A stretch of 9,750 bases of DNA from an uncultured Porphyromonas sp. (GTDB lineage: Bacteria > Bacteroidota > Bacteroidia > Bacteroidales > Porphyromonadaceae), in assembly GCA_945965245.1 (NCBI GenBank), contig CAMFNC010000033.1, forward strand, positions 1 to 9,750. Reading direction: 5' to 3'. The number at the start of each line of letters is the position of its first letter. Position 1 is the first letter of the stretch. A program made the position numbers and the translations under genes. The notes below the pieces were generated by a model. The model worked only from the letters and a program-made list of their open reading frames with translations, had not been told where the DNA came from and did not search any database. This document shows, piece after piece, positions 1 to 6,856 of this stretch.

Positions 1-2
1 CA

Positions 3-1031
3 TTAAATCAGGCCGACTCTGCCGAAATCATTATCGTGGGAGACATCATGGCACACGGCCCTCAAATTCGTGCAGCCAAGCAAGCCGATGACTCTTATGA
101 TTTCCGCAATAGCTTTTCACTCATTAAACCTTATGTGGAAAGTGCGGATTTGGCTATCGGCAACTTCGAAACCACACTGGGTGGTGAACCTTATAAGGGA
201 TTCCCACAATTCTCTGCTCCAGACGAACTTGTAGATGCCCTCAAAGACACCGGATTTGATGTACTGACCACAGCCAACAATCATGCCGCCGACCGTGGTA
301 TGAAGGGTATCCTCCGAACCATTGAACAAATACAAAAGCGAGAAATCCATACCACCGGCTCCTTCAAAGATTCTACGGACAGATTTAACAGAGCTCCGCT
401 AATGGTTAGTGTCGGCAGTTTCAAAATTGCAATATTGGCATACACTTACGGCACCAACGGTATCAGAGTGCCGGCTCCATCGGCCGTAGCCCTAATAGAC
501 TCTGCTGCCATCCTCAAGGAAGTAACCCGTGCGGAAGAATTGGGCGCACAGTACATTCTGGTAATGATTCATTGGGGTAATGAATATGAAAAAAATCCCA
601 ATCCGCACCAAACCCATATGGCTGAATACCTGCATAGCATAGGCGTGGATGCCGTTATCGGCTCCCACCCTCATGTGGTGCAAAAATCCGAAATCATCCC
701 TGCCGACTTGGTCTGCCCGCGCCCCACTTTCGTATTATATTCGCTCGGCAATTTCATCAGTAATCAGAATGATATGCCATCACGCGGCGGTTTGATGCTC
801 AGATTGTTTCTCAAACGCAAAACACCCGAATTGGAGATTGCCACACGGGCTTCATATCAATATGTATGGGTAAACAAAAAAGCAGATAACGGGCAACCCC
901 GATACCTGCTATATCCGATTAATCCGAAAGGAGATTTACCAGAGGGACTACCCCGTGCAGATGAAAATGCAGCACAGCAATTCTGCAAAAGATACCAAGA
1001 TATTCCTCTTACCGAAGAGAGCACTCACTAA
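3..1031 (+). CDS. CapA/PGA_cap-family metallophosphoesterase-like protein (5' partial)
   Basis: The reading frame is open to the left edge, so the true start lies outside the window. The GTG at 36 sits inside a conserved strand (EIIIVGDIMAH) and is not a believable start. Counted from the first visible codon, the family motifs run in order: GDIMAH at 13-18, NFETTL at 54-59, ANNHAAD around 91-97, HWGNEY at 190-195, GSHPH at 220-224 and LYSLGNF at 245-251. These Asp, Asn, His and Glu residues fit the metal-binding calcineurin-like fold of the CapA family (PF09587). Members are named after poly-gamma-glutamate capsule synthesis, but many bacteria, Bacteroidota included, carry homologues with no capBC partners and unproven function. 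No capsule genes are visible here, so a cell-envelope role is only inferred. Any N-terminal signal peptide or anchor would be upstream of the window. The stop codon overlaps that of the convergent gene. Confidence 0.88.
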   Translation, partial: LNQADSAEIIIVGDIMAHGPQIRAAKQADDSYDFRNSFSLIKPYVESADLAIGNFETTLGGEPYKGFPQFSAPDELVDALKDTGFDVLTTANNHAADRGMKGILRTIEQIQKREIHTTGSFKDSTDRFNRAPLMVSVGSFKIAILAYTYGTNGIRVPAPSAVALIDSAAILKEVTRAEELGAQYILVMIHWGNEYEKNPNPHQTHMAEYLHSIGVDAVIGSHPHVVQKSEIIPADLVCPRPTFVLYSLGNFISNQNDMPSRGGLMLRLFLKRKTPELEIATRASYQYVWVNKKADNGQPRYLLYPINPKGDLPEGLPRADENAAQQFCKRYQDIPLTEESTH

Positions 1032-2194
1032 TCACCACAACCGAACTCCTGCTTACGTTCGCGTATTCGCTCTGCCAATAAAATAGTCTGTTCCAGATAA
1101 GGGAGTTCGTTGCAGAGTAAGCGGCTGAATGTATTGCCCTCCAACAATTCGCAAATTTGCTGCACAGGCCACCATTTACCCTCTGCCGGATTACAATGTG
1201 TAATCAATAAGTCCGGCTCCTCTACGCTAACAGCATACAGATTGACCAAACAACTATTGTTTCCATGTTTATTTTGATAAGTAATTAAATGGCGGGGGCA
1301 AGATCGTTTGAGGCCACAGAAACGCTCATCAATCAATCGCTGCGCCACCATTTGAGGATTTTCGCTCTCCTTTACCCAGTCTATAAAAGGGGTGTCCACA
1401 CATTCATAATGACACAAATCACAGCACAAGCGATGCTCCAAATATATCATATCCTTACAGATGGCCACTAATCTGACCATAGGTAATTGTGCCCCTTGAA
1501 CTTGGTTTACCTCAGAACGACTTACACGTCCCACAGCATTGCCCTGCCGATCCACCAGCGAAACCCATTCCTCGTCCAATAATTTCTTACGAATCCAATA
1601 GAGGTTCAAAACTTCTATTAGGTAAAACATCCAAGTAAATGCCACAATGATCCACGAGCAAATGCGATGAGCCAAATGGTCGGGCGATATATTCAATAAA
1701 CTAAGAAGTCCGGCAGCAAAGAGAGAAAGCACCACAAATAAGTCTATATGCGCACTTTGGTTCCGATGTTCGTTGATCAGCAATCTGCGATGAAGCACCT
1801 TTTCATCAATCTTTTGACTGGTTGGCCGTTCTTCTTTTCCATCCAACCTCATTTTCAAAAAATGAGTTACGATAGCAGATATGGTTAGAATGACTATCTG
1901 GCTATAAAATGATGATGGAATAAGCCACGGAATAAAATAATAAATCAAACCGACCAAAAGAAGAACCACACCCGAAGTCAAGAGCGTGGGCATATAGTCT
2001 GGCTTAGCCCAAGCCACCTTGCGTAATACCAATAAAACGACCCACAATGACACAGCTATGATTAAGGCCAACCATACGGAAACCAACGGTAAAATCGTGA
2101 GCATAATCATTGTGGGGAATAATCCGCTCAAAGGATTACTTCCCACCCAAGGTCTAATGTTCGGTATGTGATGATATGTTTTTTTACTATCCAT
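1028..2194 (-). CDS. Multi-pass membrane protein with C-terminal degenerate Nudix-like domain
   Basis: A 388-residue protein in two parts. The first ~200 residues are hydrophobic, with about six candidate membrane segments (roughly 25-40, 41-58, 68-90, 95-113, 150-168, 178-199) and a charged loop at about 114-148. The second half is soluble. It begins with EEWVSLVDRQGNAVGRVSR (208-226), which resembles the first strands of Nudix proteins of the IPP-isomerase type (pattern: E-W-x-x-x-V-D-x-x-G-x-x-x-G-x-x-x-R). A helix with QRLIDERF (285-292) sits where the Nudix box REUxEExGU would be, but the box is incomplete: the leading G-x5-E and the EE pair are not recognisable. WWP at 341-343 matches a region often seen before the last Nudix helix. 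A cysteine group, C257, C258, C261 and C265, is unusual. No function can be assigned. It may bind a nucleotide-like ligand without hydrolysing it. The start is the first ATG of the frame. Confidence 0.7.
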   Translation of the reverse strand: MDSKKTYHHIPNIRPWVGSNPLSGLFPTMIMLTILPLVSVWLALIIAVSLWVVLLVLRKVAWAKPDYMPTLLTSGVVLLLVGLIYYFIPWLIPSSFYSQIVILTISAIVTHFLKMRLDGKEERPTSQKIDEKVLHRRLLINEHRNQSAHIDLFVVLSLFAAGLLSLLNISPDHLAHRICSWIIVAFTWMFYLIEVLNLYWIRKKLLDEEWVSLVDRQGNAVGRVSRSEVNQVQGAQLPMVRLVAICKDMIYLEHRLCCDLCHYECVDTPFIDWVKESENPQMVAQRLIDERFCGLKRSCPRHLITYQNKHGNNSCLVNLYAVSVEEPDLLITHCNPAEGKWWPVQQICELLEGNTFSRLLCNELPYLEQTILLAERIRERKQEFGCGD

Positions 2195-2340
2195 TTTTTC
2201 TGAAGAATTTGTAGATATAACAATATCGGGTCAATATGAGTTCATACGCACCTCAAATCGTTTATTTCGCATCATGAAAGCAAAACGAACGATTTTAAAT
2301 TCTTTTTTATATAAAAGCCCGTTATTGCTATCAAAAAGCA

Positions 2341-2370
2341 TTGCAATATCAAATTCTTTATATATCTTTG
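2341..2370 (+). promoter_or_regulatory. Possible Bacteroidota-type promoter (-33/-7)
   Basis: TATCTTTG at 2363-2370 fits the TAnnTTTG -7 consensus. A TTG at 2341-2343 lies 19 bases upstream, in the range expected for the -33 TTTG box, although the first T is an A here. Initiation would fall near 2377. No good coding region follows at once; instead a terminator-like hairpin starts about 45 bases on. This region is AT-rich, so a chance match is possible. Confidence 0.35.
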
Positions 2371-2376
2371 TCATGT

Positions 2377-2455
2377 GGTTTTTTCATAATAGTATTAGAT
2401 TTAAGGTTAACAATTTTAAGGTTGGGGATGTCGGGAGATATCCCCAAATCTTTTT
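2377..2455 (+). ncRNA. Candidate small RNA or leader transcript
   Basis: The stretch is bounded on the left by a promoter-like element (2341-2370) and on the right by a hairpin plus T-run (2422-2455), giving a predicted transcript of about 80 nt. It contains the direct repeat TTAAGGTT at 2401-2408 and 2416-2423. AGATTT (2397-2402) could also pair with AAATCT (2446-2451) as an outer stem competing with or enclosing the terminal hairpin. It could be an independent sRNA or an attenuated leader of the gene at 2666. I recognise no known RNA family. Confidence 0.22.
2422..2455 (+). terminator. Intrinsic terminator-like hairpin in intergenic region
   Basis: TTGGGGAT (2422-2429) pairs perfectly with ATCCCCAA (2440-2447) around a 10-base loop, and TTTTT follows at 2451-2455. 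The T-run is only on the + side, so it would act on rightward transcription. No complete rightward gene precedes it, so it would end a short transcript or attenuate one running toward 2666. Confidence 0.4.
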
Positions 2456-2632
2456 ATGTAATTACAATTCTTTTTGTTCTCTTCAATAATCCTAACATAC
2501 TCCTAAAACCTTATACCCACATATTTCCAATACATAACAAAATCTCAGAAAGAAACAAATTCTTCAACTCGATTTACAACATATCCTCCGGCTGTTTTTG
2601 CTCATTATTAAACACTCCGCCATTTCTTTTTG

Positions 2633-2640
2633 TATTTTTG
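2633..2640 (+). promoter_or_regulatory. -7 promoter element for the DUF3078-like gene
   Basis: TATTTTTG fits TAnnTTTG and lies about 25 bases before the ATG at 2666, implying a very short 5' leader. No good -33 TTTG is found at the expected spacing: the nearest, at 2597-2600, is 32 bases away. The call therefore rests on the -7 box and its position. Confidence 0.45.
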
Positions 2641-2665
2641 TATCTGACTATTCATTCATCAAGCA

Positions 2666-4033
2666 ATGTGTATTAAAAGAACTATCATTACCTTATCAAT
2701 CACACTCCTTATCGGACTTTTTTCGGATGCCTTGGCACAATCGCCACAGCAAAATTCCGAAGTCAAGATTTACACTTTGGCTGATACTCAACAGGAAATG
2801 CAAAAGCGCGAACAACTGTATATAACCTCGAGTGATACGATTTCGCTGTCTGATGCCTCCCATAATTACCTCTCTCACATCCTATCCATCCCATTGGTAA
2901 GCAGACCTATAAAAAAAGACCAAGGTATCCCTCCCTTTGACCGCCCTCTTATCACCACTATACTCCCCCAACCGGGAAACATCATCCCTGTACCACAAAT
3001 ATCCATCGGATTTAATCAAAGACTGGTGCAAGAGGCTCTGAATCATCTGCAACATTTCAGTCCCGAATTATTCGCTTACGGAGCAGACTTTTTATCGCAA
3101 TATCGAACCGACTATATTCCCATTGGTTTCGATAAAAACGGTATGAAACTGAATGAATATGAACAATTACAAAAATCCGTGGGGCAAAGTGTAGAGCCGC
3201 TTTTGGTGCGCGAAGCACCCACCAAGCATTGGATTCCCGTATTCGAAAGTTCAATCCAGTTTTCGCAGAATTTCGTTTCCAACAACTGGTATAAAGGCGG
3301 AGCCGGTAACCTCAACTTATTTTTAAGAAATTACTTTGCCTATAACTACATTGCCAATAAAATCAATTGGACAAACGAATTCGAAAGTAAACTCAGCATC
3401 TATAACGCGCAAGACGATTCGGTGCATCGCTATCGCATTGCCGATGACCTACTGCGCCTGCACAGCAACTTCGGTTATCGCGCCATTAAAAGATGGTACT
3501 ATACACTCGATTGGGAAGTGCGCACACAGCTCTTCCACGGATACAAGCAAAATAGCAGAAGACTAGCCTCATCATGGCTATCTCCCCTGCACTCCATAAT
3601 GGGTTTGGGTATGAAATATGAATATAAGAACTTTGACAAAGCTATTTATGGCAAAAAAATCAAATTTACGCTCAACCTCGCTCCTATCTCTTATACCATG
3701 CGCTCGGCCATCAACCCGAACATAGAACTGGAGCGTCATGGTTTATCGTCCGAGCAGATGATTAGGCATACTATCGGTTCGACAATCAGTTCGGAACTGC
3801 AATGGGATTTCAACCTGACTATCGGCTGGCGTTCGCGATTTAACTACAATACCAACTACAAACAAGTGGAAAGTGAATGGGAAAACACTTTCAATTTCAA
3901 TTTCAACCGCTTCTTCAGTACAAAACTATACCTATATCTCCGATTCGACGACTCGGTACCCCCTTCATCGGATTGGATGAAATACATTCAGATAAACGAA
4001 CTCATCAGTTTGGGTTTCAATTTCAGGCTGTAA
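2666..4033 (+). CDS. Exported DUF3078-like outer-membrane beta-barrel protein
   Basis: A 455-residue protein with a signal peptide: basic start (MCIKR), hydrophobic stretch to about residue 20, and probable cleavage after ALA at 24. Residues 25-190 are a polar region with no recognised domain. From about 195 to the end the chain alternates polar and aromatic residues in short strands, as in outer-membrane barrels. The stretch NFVSNNWYKGGAGNLNLFL (202-220) is very like the W-x-x-GG-N signature opening DUF3078, a family largely confined to Bacteroidota, and is followed by NKINWTNEFESKLSIY (231-246). The last residues, ISLGFNFRL, form a plausible final strand. The likely place is the outer membrane; ligand and function are unknown. 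Its own promoter element lies just upstream. A 103-bp gap with another promoter element separates it from the next gene, so they are probably separate units. The family name is from memory of the motif and was not tested by search. Confidence 0.72.
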   Translation: MCIKRTIITLSITLLIGLFSDALAQSPQQNSEVKIYTLADTQQEMQKREQLYITSSDTISLSDASHNYLSHILSIPLVSRPIKKDQGIPPFDRPLITTILPQPGNIIPVPQISIGFNQRLVQEALNHLQHFSPELFAYGADFLSQYRTDYIPIGFDKNGMKLNEYEQLQKSVGQSVEPLLVREAPTKHWIPVFESSIQFSQNFVSNNWYKGGAGNLNLFLRNYFAYNYIANKINWTNEFESKLSIYNAQDDSVHRYRIADDLLRLHSNFGYRAIKRWYYTLDWEVRTQLFHGYKQNSRRLASSWLSPLHSIMGLGMKYEYKNFDKAIYGKKIKFTLNLAPISYTMRSAINPNIELERHGLSSEQMIRHTIGSTISSELQWDFNLTIGWRSRFNYNTNYKQVESEWENTFNFNFNRFFSTKLYLYLRFDDSVPPSSDWMKYIQINELISLGFNFRL

Positions 4034-4088
4034 GCATCGAATCTTATATTTTACACGCAAAAATGATTCCATAGTATGAATTTAGCAG

Positions 4089-4096
4089 TATATTTG
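4089..4096 (+). promoter_or_regulatory. -7 promoter element for the NlpE-like lipoprotein gene
   Basis: TATATTTG is an exact TAnnTTTG match, 40 bases before the ATG at 4137, in the gap after the DUF3078-like gene. No convincing -33 TTTG lies 19-21 bases upstream. Initiation near 4103 would give a leader of about 35 nt. Confidence 0.5.
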
Positions 4097-4136
4097 CACG
4101 CCTTAATGTTGAGGCAACAATTTAATCAGAAAGAAA

Positions 4137-4583
4137 ATGAAAAAATTTTTAATACCGGCAGCTTTGGTAGCTTTTGCTCTTACAGCATGCCAAGGTAATA
4201 AAACTGAAAACCAGAACGTTGACAGCATGGCTCAAGAGCCTGCAATGGAAGAAGTTATTGTAACGCCCGAATGGGTTGGCACATTCGAAGGCACCTTGCC
4301 TATGGCTGATGCAGAAGGGGAAAAAGTGGTTTTAACTTTGAATGAAGACGGCTCTTTTAAGAAAGATGCCGAAGTTTTGAGCAGCAATCCCGACAAAGCC
4401 GGTATGACAACCGAAGATGGTACTTGGACTTTGGACGAAGCTACCCAAATCATCACTTTGGTCAAGCCCAATGCTACCGAAGAATACTATCAATGGGCTA
4501 ACGGCACTCTTACTTTGCTAAATGACAAGAAAGAAGCACCCGCTGCCGATATGGCCGACAAGTATGTTCTGAACAAGAAGTAA
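4137..4583 (+). CDS. NlpE-like envelope lipoprotein lacking the CxxC motif
   Basis: A 148-residue lipoprotein. MKKFLIPAALVAFALTAC is a signal peptide ending in a lipobox (LTAC), so C18 would be lipidated. Residues 19-44 form an Asn/Glu/Met-rich linker. From EWVGTFEGTLP (45-55) onward the pattern matches the N-terminal domain of NlpE: G-T-F-E-G-T-L-P, then LTLNEDGSF (66-74), GTWTLDEATQIITL (95-108), and TLTLLND (124-130). In E. coli NlpE, an outer-membrane sensor of copper and surface stress, this loop reads LPCADCEG. Here it reads LPMADAEG (54-61), so both cysteines are replaced, by M56 and A59. The domain is complete otherwise, and the second NlpE domain is absent, as in many Bacteroidota homologues. 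It is monocistronic, with its own promoter element and a strong terminator. Role in envelope stress or lipoprotein surveillance is inferred from the fold, and copper binding through this motif is unlikely. Confidence 0.82.
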   Translation: MKKFLIPAALVAFALTACQGNKTENQNVDSMAQEPAMEEVIVTPEWVGTFEGTLPMADAEGEKVVLTLNEDGSFKKDAEVLSSNPDKAGMTTEDGTWTLDEATQIITLVKPNATEEYYQWANGTLTLLNDKKEAPAADMADKYVLNKK

Positions 4584-4602
4584 TCTAAAACTTATCACTC
4601 AC

Positions 4603-4640
4603 AAAGAGGGCATTGCTGTTGTTACGCAATGCCCTCTTTT
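4603..4640 (+). terminator. Strong intrinsic terminator after the NlpE-like gene
   Basis: AAAGAGGGCATTGC (4603-4616) pairs over all 14 positions with GCAATGCCCTCTTT (4626-4639) around a 9-base loop, with a terminal T-run at 4637-4640. The A-run on the left arm means it could also work leftward. It sits 20 bases after the lipoprotein stop and isolates that gene from the mmd operon. Confidence 0.9.
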
Positions 4641-4760
4641 ATATCCATCAAGTATGGTATTTTTAGGGATTTAGCCATGTACGGATGACAAAACAGAAAT
4701 CTCCGCAATCGAATTGAATACTTTTTTCGTTATTTATAGAGAATAGCAAAGTAATTTTTC

Positions 4761-4768
4761 TATTTTTG
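4761..4768 (+). promoter_or_regulatory. -7 promoter element of the mce-mmd operon
   Basis: TATTTTTG matches TAnnTTTG and is the only good candidate between the terminator at 4603-4640 and the mce start at 4845. Initiation would be near 4775, giving a leader of about 70 nt. The -33 region is poor: no TTTG at the right spacing. Confidence 0.55.
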
Positions 4769-4777
4769 TATTCAAGT

Positions 4778-4803
4778 GTCCGTAAAGGTGCTTTTAAACG
4801 GAC
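4778..4803 (+). promoter_or_regulatory. Hairpin at the 5' end of the mce-mmd leader
   Basis: GTCCGT (4778-4783) pairs with ACGGAC (4798-4803). Inside it AAAG (4784-4787) can pair with CTTT (4791-4794) around GTG, leaving a small bulge. If transcription begins near 4775, the hairpin is at the very 5' end of the mRNA. It may stabilise the message or bind a regulator; no T-run follows, so it is not a terminator. No known riboswitch is recognised. Confidence 0.4.
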
Positions 4804-4844
4804 TAAACAATAACTATTAATTATTTTAATACAACAAGCAAGCT

Positions 4845-5255
4845 ATGAATTTATCACACATTGAGCATCTTGGCATTGCCGTCAAGAGCATTGAAGAATC
4901 TCTGCCTTATTATGAAGGTGTTTTAGGTCTGAAATGTTACAACATCGAAGAAGTTGCTGACCAAAAGGTTAAGACCGCTTTCTTTAAAGTAGGTCAGACT
5001 AAAATTGAATTGCTGGAGCCGACCAGCGAAGAAAGCACCATTGCCAAATTCATCGAAAAACGCGGCGAAGGTATTCACCACATTGCATTCGCTGTGCCCG
5101 ATACCGGCGAAGCTCTGAGTGAAATGGAATCAAAGGGCGTGCGTCTGATAGACAAAGCCCCCCGTAAGGGAGCAGAAGGTCTGAATATCGGCTTCCTACA
5201 CCCGAAGAGCACTCTGGGCGTACTCACAGAATTGTGCGACTGTAAAGACAAATAA
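4845..5255 (+). CDS. mce: Methylmalonyl-CoA epimerase
   Basis: A 136-residue cytosolic enzyme of the vicinal-oxygen-chelate (glyoxalase-like) superfamily, interconverting (S)- and (R)-methylmalonyl-CoA. It has the usual full length and two beta-alpha-beta-beta-beta repeats: HIEHLGIAVKSIEESLPYY (5-23) opens the first, GEGIHHIAFAV (74-84) the second. Probable metal ligands by position are H8, E55 in KIELLEP, H79 in IHHIAF and E129 in LTELCD. TSEESTIAKFIEKRGEGIHH (60-79) is highly typical of epimerases and separates it from glyoxalase I. It is the first gene of the operon, 33 bp before mmdA. It links the mutase product (R isomer) to the decarboxylase, which uses the S isomer, so it belongs functionally with the genes that follow. 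The ATG at 4845 fits the family N-terminus. Confidence 0.96.
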   Translation: MNLSHIEHLGIAVKSIEESLPYYEGVLGLKCYNIEEVADQKVKTAFFKVGQTKIELLEPTSEESTIAKFIEKRGEGIHHIAFAVPDTGEALSEMESKGVRLIDKAPRKGAEGLNIGFLHPKSTLGVLTELCDCKDK

Positions 5256-5288
5256 ATCAAAATATATAAAAATCATATCATTAACATT

Positions 5289-6842
5289 ATGAGTGTTCAA
5301 TTAGAAAAAATCAAAGAACTCATCAAACGCCGCGAAGAGGCTCACCTCGGTGGAGGACAAAAACGTATTGACAAACAACACGAGAAAGGGAAATTCACAG
5401 CTCGTGAACGTATAGCCATGTTGTTGGACGAAGGCAGTTTCGAAGAGGTAGATACATTCGTATTGCACCGCTCTTCTAATTTCGGCATCGACAAAACCAA
5501 ATTCATGGGCGATGGCGTTGTAACCGGTAGCGGTACGATTGATGGTCGCTTGGTATATGTGTTTGCACAGGACTTTACCGTATTCGGTGGTGCTCTATCT
5601 GAAATGATGGCACAGAAAATCTGTAAAGTAATGGAATTGGGTATGAAGATGGGTGCTCCCATTATTGGTCTGAACGACTCGGGTGGTGCTCGTATCCAGG
5701 AAGGTGTAAACGCATTGTGCGGATATGGCAACATCTTCGAAAATAATATTCTAGCATCAGGTGTAGTACCTCAGATTTCTGCCATCTTCGGTCCTTGTGC
5801 CGGCGGTGCTGTATATTCACCGGCTTTGACCGACTTCAACATCATGGTGAAAAACTCCAGCTATATGTTCCTTACCGGCCCCAAAGTGGTTAAAACCGTT
5901 ACGGGTGAAGATGTAAGCCAAGAACAATTGGGTGGTGCCAGCGTACATGCCTCTAAGAGTGGTGTGGCTCACTTTGCCGTGGATGATGAAACCGAAGGTA
6001 TCCGTCTGATTCGTCACCTCATCAGCTTCATTCCCCAAAACAATATGGAAGATGCACCCTATGCCGAGTGCACCGACCCCATCGATCGTGCCGATAACGG
6101 CCTGAACGAAATTATCCCCGAAGAACCCAACCGCGCATACAATATGTACGAAGTAATCGGTTCTATTGTGGACAACGGTGAGTTTTTGGAAGTACATGCA
6201 GACTATGCCAAAAATATCATTGTGGGCTTCGCCCGTTTCAATGGTCGTAGCGTAGGTATCGTGGCCAACCAACCCATGCAAATGGCCGGTTGCTTGGACA
6301 GCAATGCCTCTCGTAAGGGTGCTCGTTTCGTTCGTTTCTGCGATGCCTTCAATATTCCTTTAGTAACACTCGTGGACGTTCCCGGTTTCTTGCCCGGCAC
6401 AGGTCAGGAATACAATGGTGTAATTGTACATGGAGCCAAGTTACTCTACGCATTCGGCGAAGCCACTGTGCCCAAAGTAACCATTACCCTGCGTAAGGCT
6501 TATGGTGGAGCATACATTGTAATGGGTTCTAAGCACTTACGTGCCGATGTAAACTACGCATGGCCTTCTGCCGAAATCGCAGTAATGGGTCCCAGTGGTG
6601 CCGTGGAAGTAATCTTTGCCAAGGAAGTAGCTGCCGCAGAAGATCCTGCCAAAGCTGCTCTGGAAAAAGAAGAAGAATACCGTCAGGCATTTGCCAATCC
6701 ATACAATGCGGCTTCCTACGGCTATATGGACGATGTAATTGAACCTCGCAACACCCGCTTCCGCATTATCCGTGCTTTGGAGCAATTGCATACCAAGAAG
6801 CAATCTATTCCTGCCAAAAAGCACGACAATATACCCTTGTAA
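5289..6842 (+). CDS. mmdA: Methylmalonyl-CoA decarboxylase, carboxyltransferase (alpha) subunit
   Basis: A 517-residue cytosolic carboxyltransferase of the crotonase-like acyl-CoA carboxylase beta family (PF01039), normal length. It moves the carboxyl group of (S)-methylmalonyl-CoA to biotin on MmdC, releasing propionyl-CoA. Family motifs: GGGQKRIDKQHEKGKFTARE (21-40); FAQDFTVFGGALSE (92-105); the first Gly-rich oxyanion region DSGGARIQEGV (130-140); FGPCAGGAVYSPALTDF (167-183); VDVPGFLPGTGQE (362-374); and the second oxyanion region RKAYGGAYIVMGSK (402-415) followed by MGPSGAVEVIF (433-443). The same fold serves propionyl-CoA carboxylase beta and glutaconyl-CoA decarboxylase; the sodium-pump assignment comes from the operon, which has OadB-type and OadG-type subunits and no biotin carboxylase. 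The gap to the next gene is 14 bp. Confidence 0.95.
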   Translation: MSVQLEKIKELIKRREEAHLGGGQKRIDKQHEKGKFTARERIAMLLDEGSFEEVDTFVLHRSSNFGIDKTKFMGDGVVTGSGTIDGRLVYVFAQDFTVFGGALSEMMAQKICKVMELGMKMGAPIIGLNDSGGARIQEGVNALCGYGNIFENNILASGVVPQISAIFGPCAGGAVYSPALTDFNIMVKNSSYMFLTGPKVVKTVTGEDVSQEQLGGASVHASKSGVAHFAVDDETEGIRLIRHLISFIPQNNMEDAPYAECTDPIDRADNGLNEIIPEEPNRAYNMYEVIGSIVDNGEFLEVHADYAKNIIVGFARFNGRSVGIVANQPMQMAGCLDSNASRKGARFVRFCDAFNIPLVTLVDVPGFLPGTGQEYNGVIVHGAKLLYAFGEATVPKVTITLRKAYGGAYIVMGSKHLRADVNYAWPSAEIAVMGPSGAVEVIFAKEVAAAEDPAKAALEKEEEYRQAFANPYNAASYGYMDDVIEPRNTRFRIIRALEQLHTKKQSIPAKKHDNIPL

Positions 6843-6856
6843 TTGCACTAATCTTT

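Larger units (their letters stand above)
2195..2665. other. AT-rich intergenic region between divergent genes
   Basis: About 470 bp separate the start of the membrane-Nudix gene (leftward) from the start of the DUF3078-like gene (rightward), so promoters for both should lie here. Short open frames exist on the + strand (2274-2489 and 2341-2676), but their translations are low-complexity, rich in Phe, Ile, Ser and Asn, and look non-coding. Within it are a TAnnTTTG element near 2363, a hairpin with a T-run near 2422-2455 and a second TAnnTTTG element near 2633. I see no clear TAnnTTTG element facing the leftward gene. Confidence 0.6.

Noticed and set aside
36..38. GTG as a true start of the CapA-like gene
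   Set aside because: It lies in the middle of the conserved first strand, and the frame is open to the window edge, so the gene begins upstream.
2274..2489. Small + strand open frame in the intergenic region
   Set aside because: The translation is a low-complexity mix of Phe, Ile, Ser, Asn and Lys from AT-rich DNA, it runs straight through the terminator-like hairpin, and it shows no recognisable motif.
2341..2676. 111-residue + strand open frame overlapping the start of the DUF3078-like gene
   Set aside because: The composition is like random AT-rich sequence, and it crosses both the hairpin and the promoter element of the real gene.
4603..4640. Inverted repeat as a mobile-element end
   Set aside because: A 14-bp perfect stem with a short loop and T-run directly after a stop codon is fully explained as an intrinsic terminator.
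5817..6281. 154-residue minus-strand open frame inside mmdA
   Set aside because: It is fully antisense to a strongly conserved carboxyltransferase gene, with no motif of its own.
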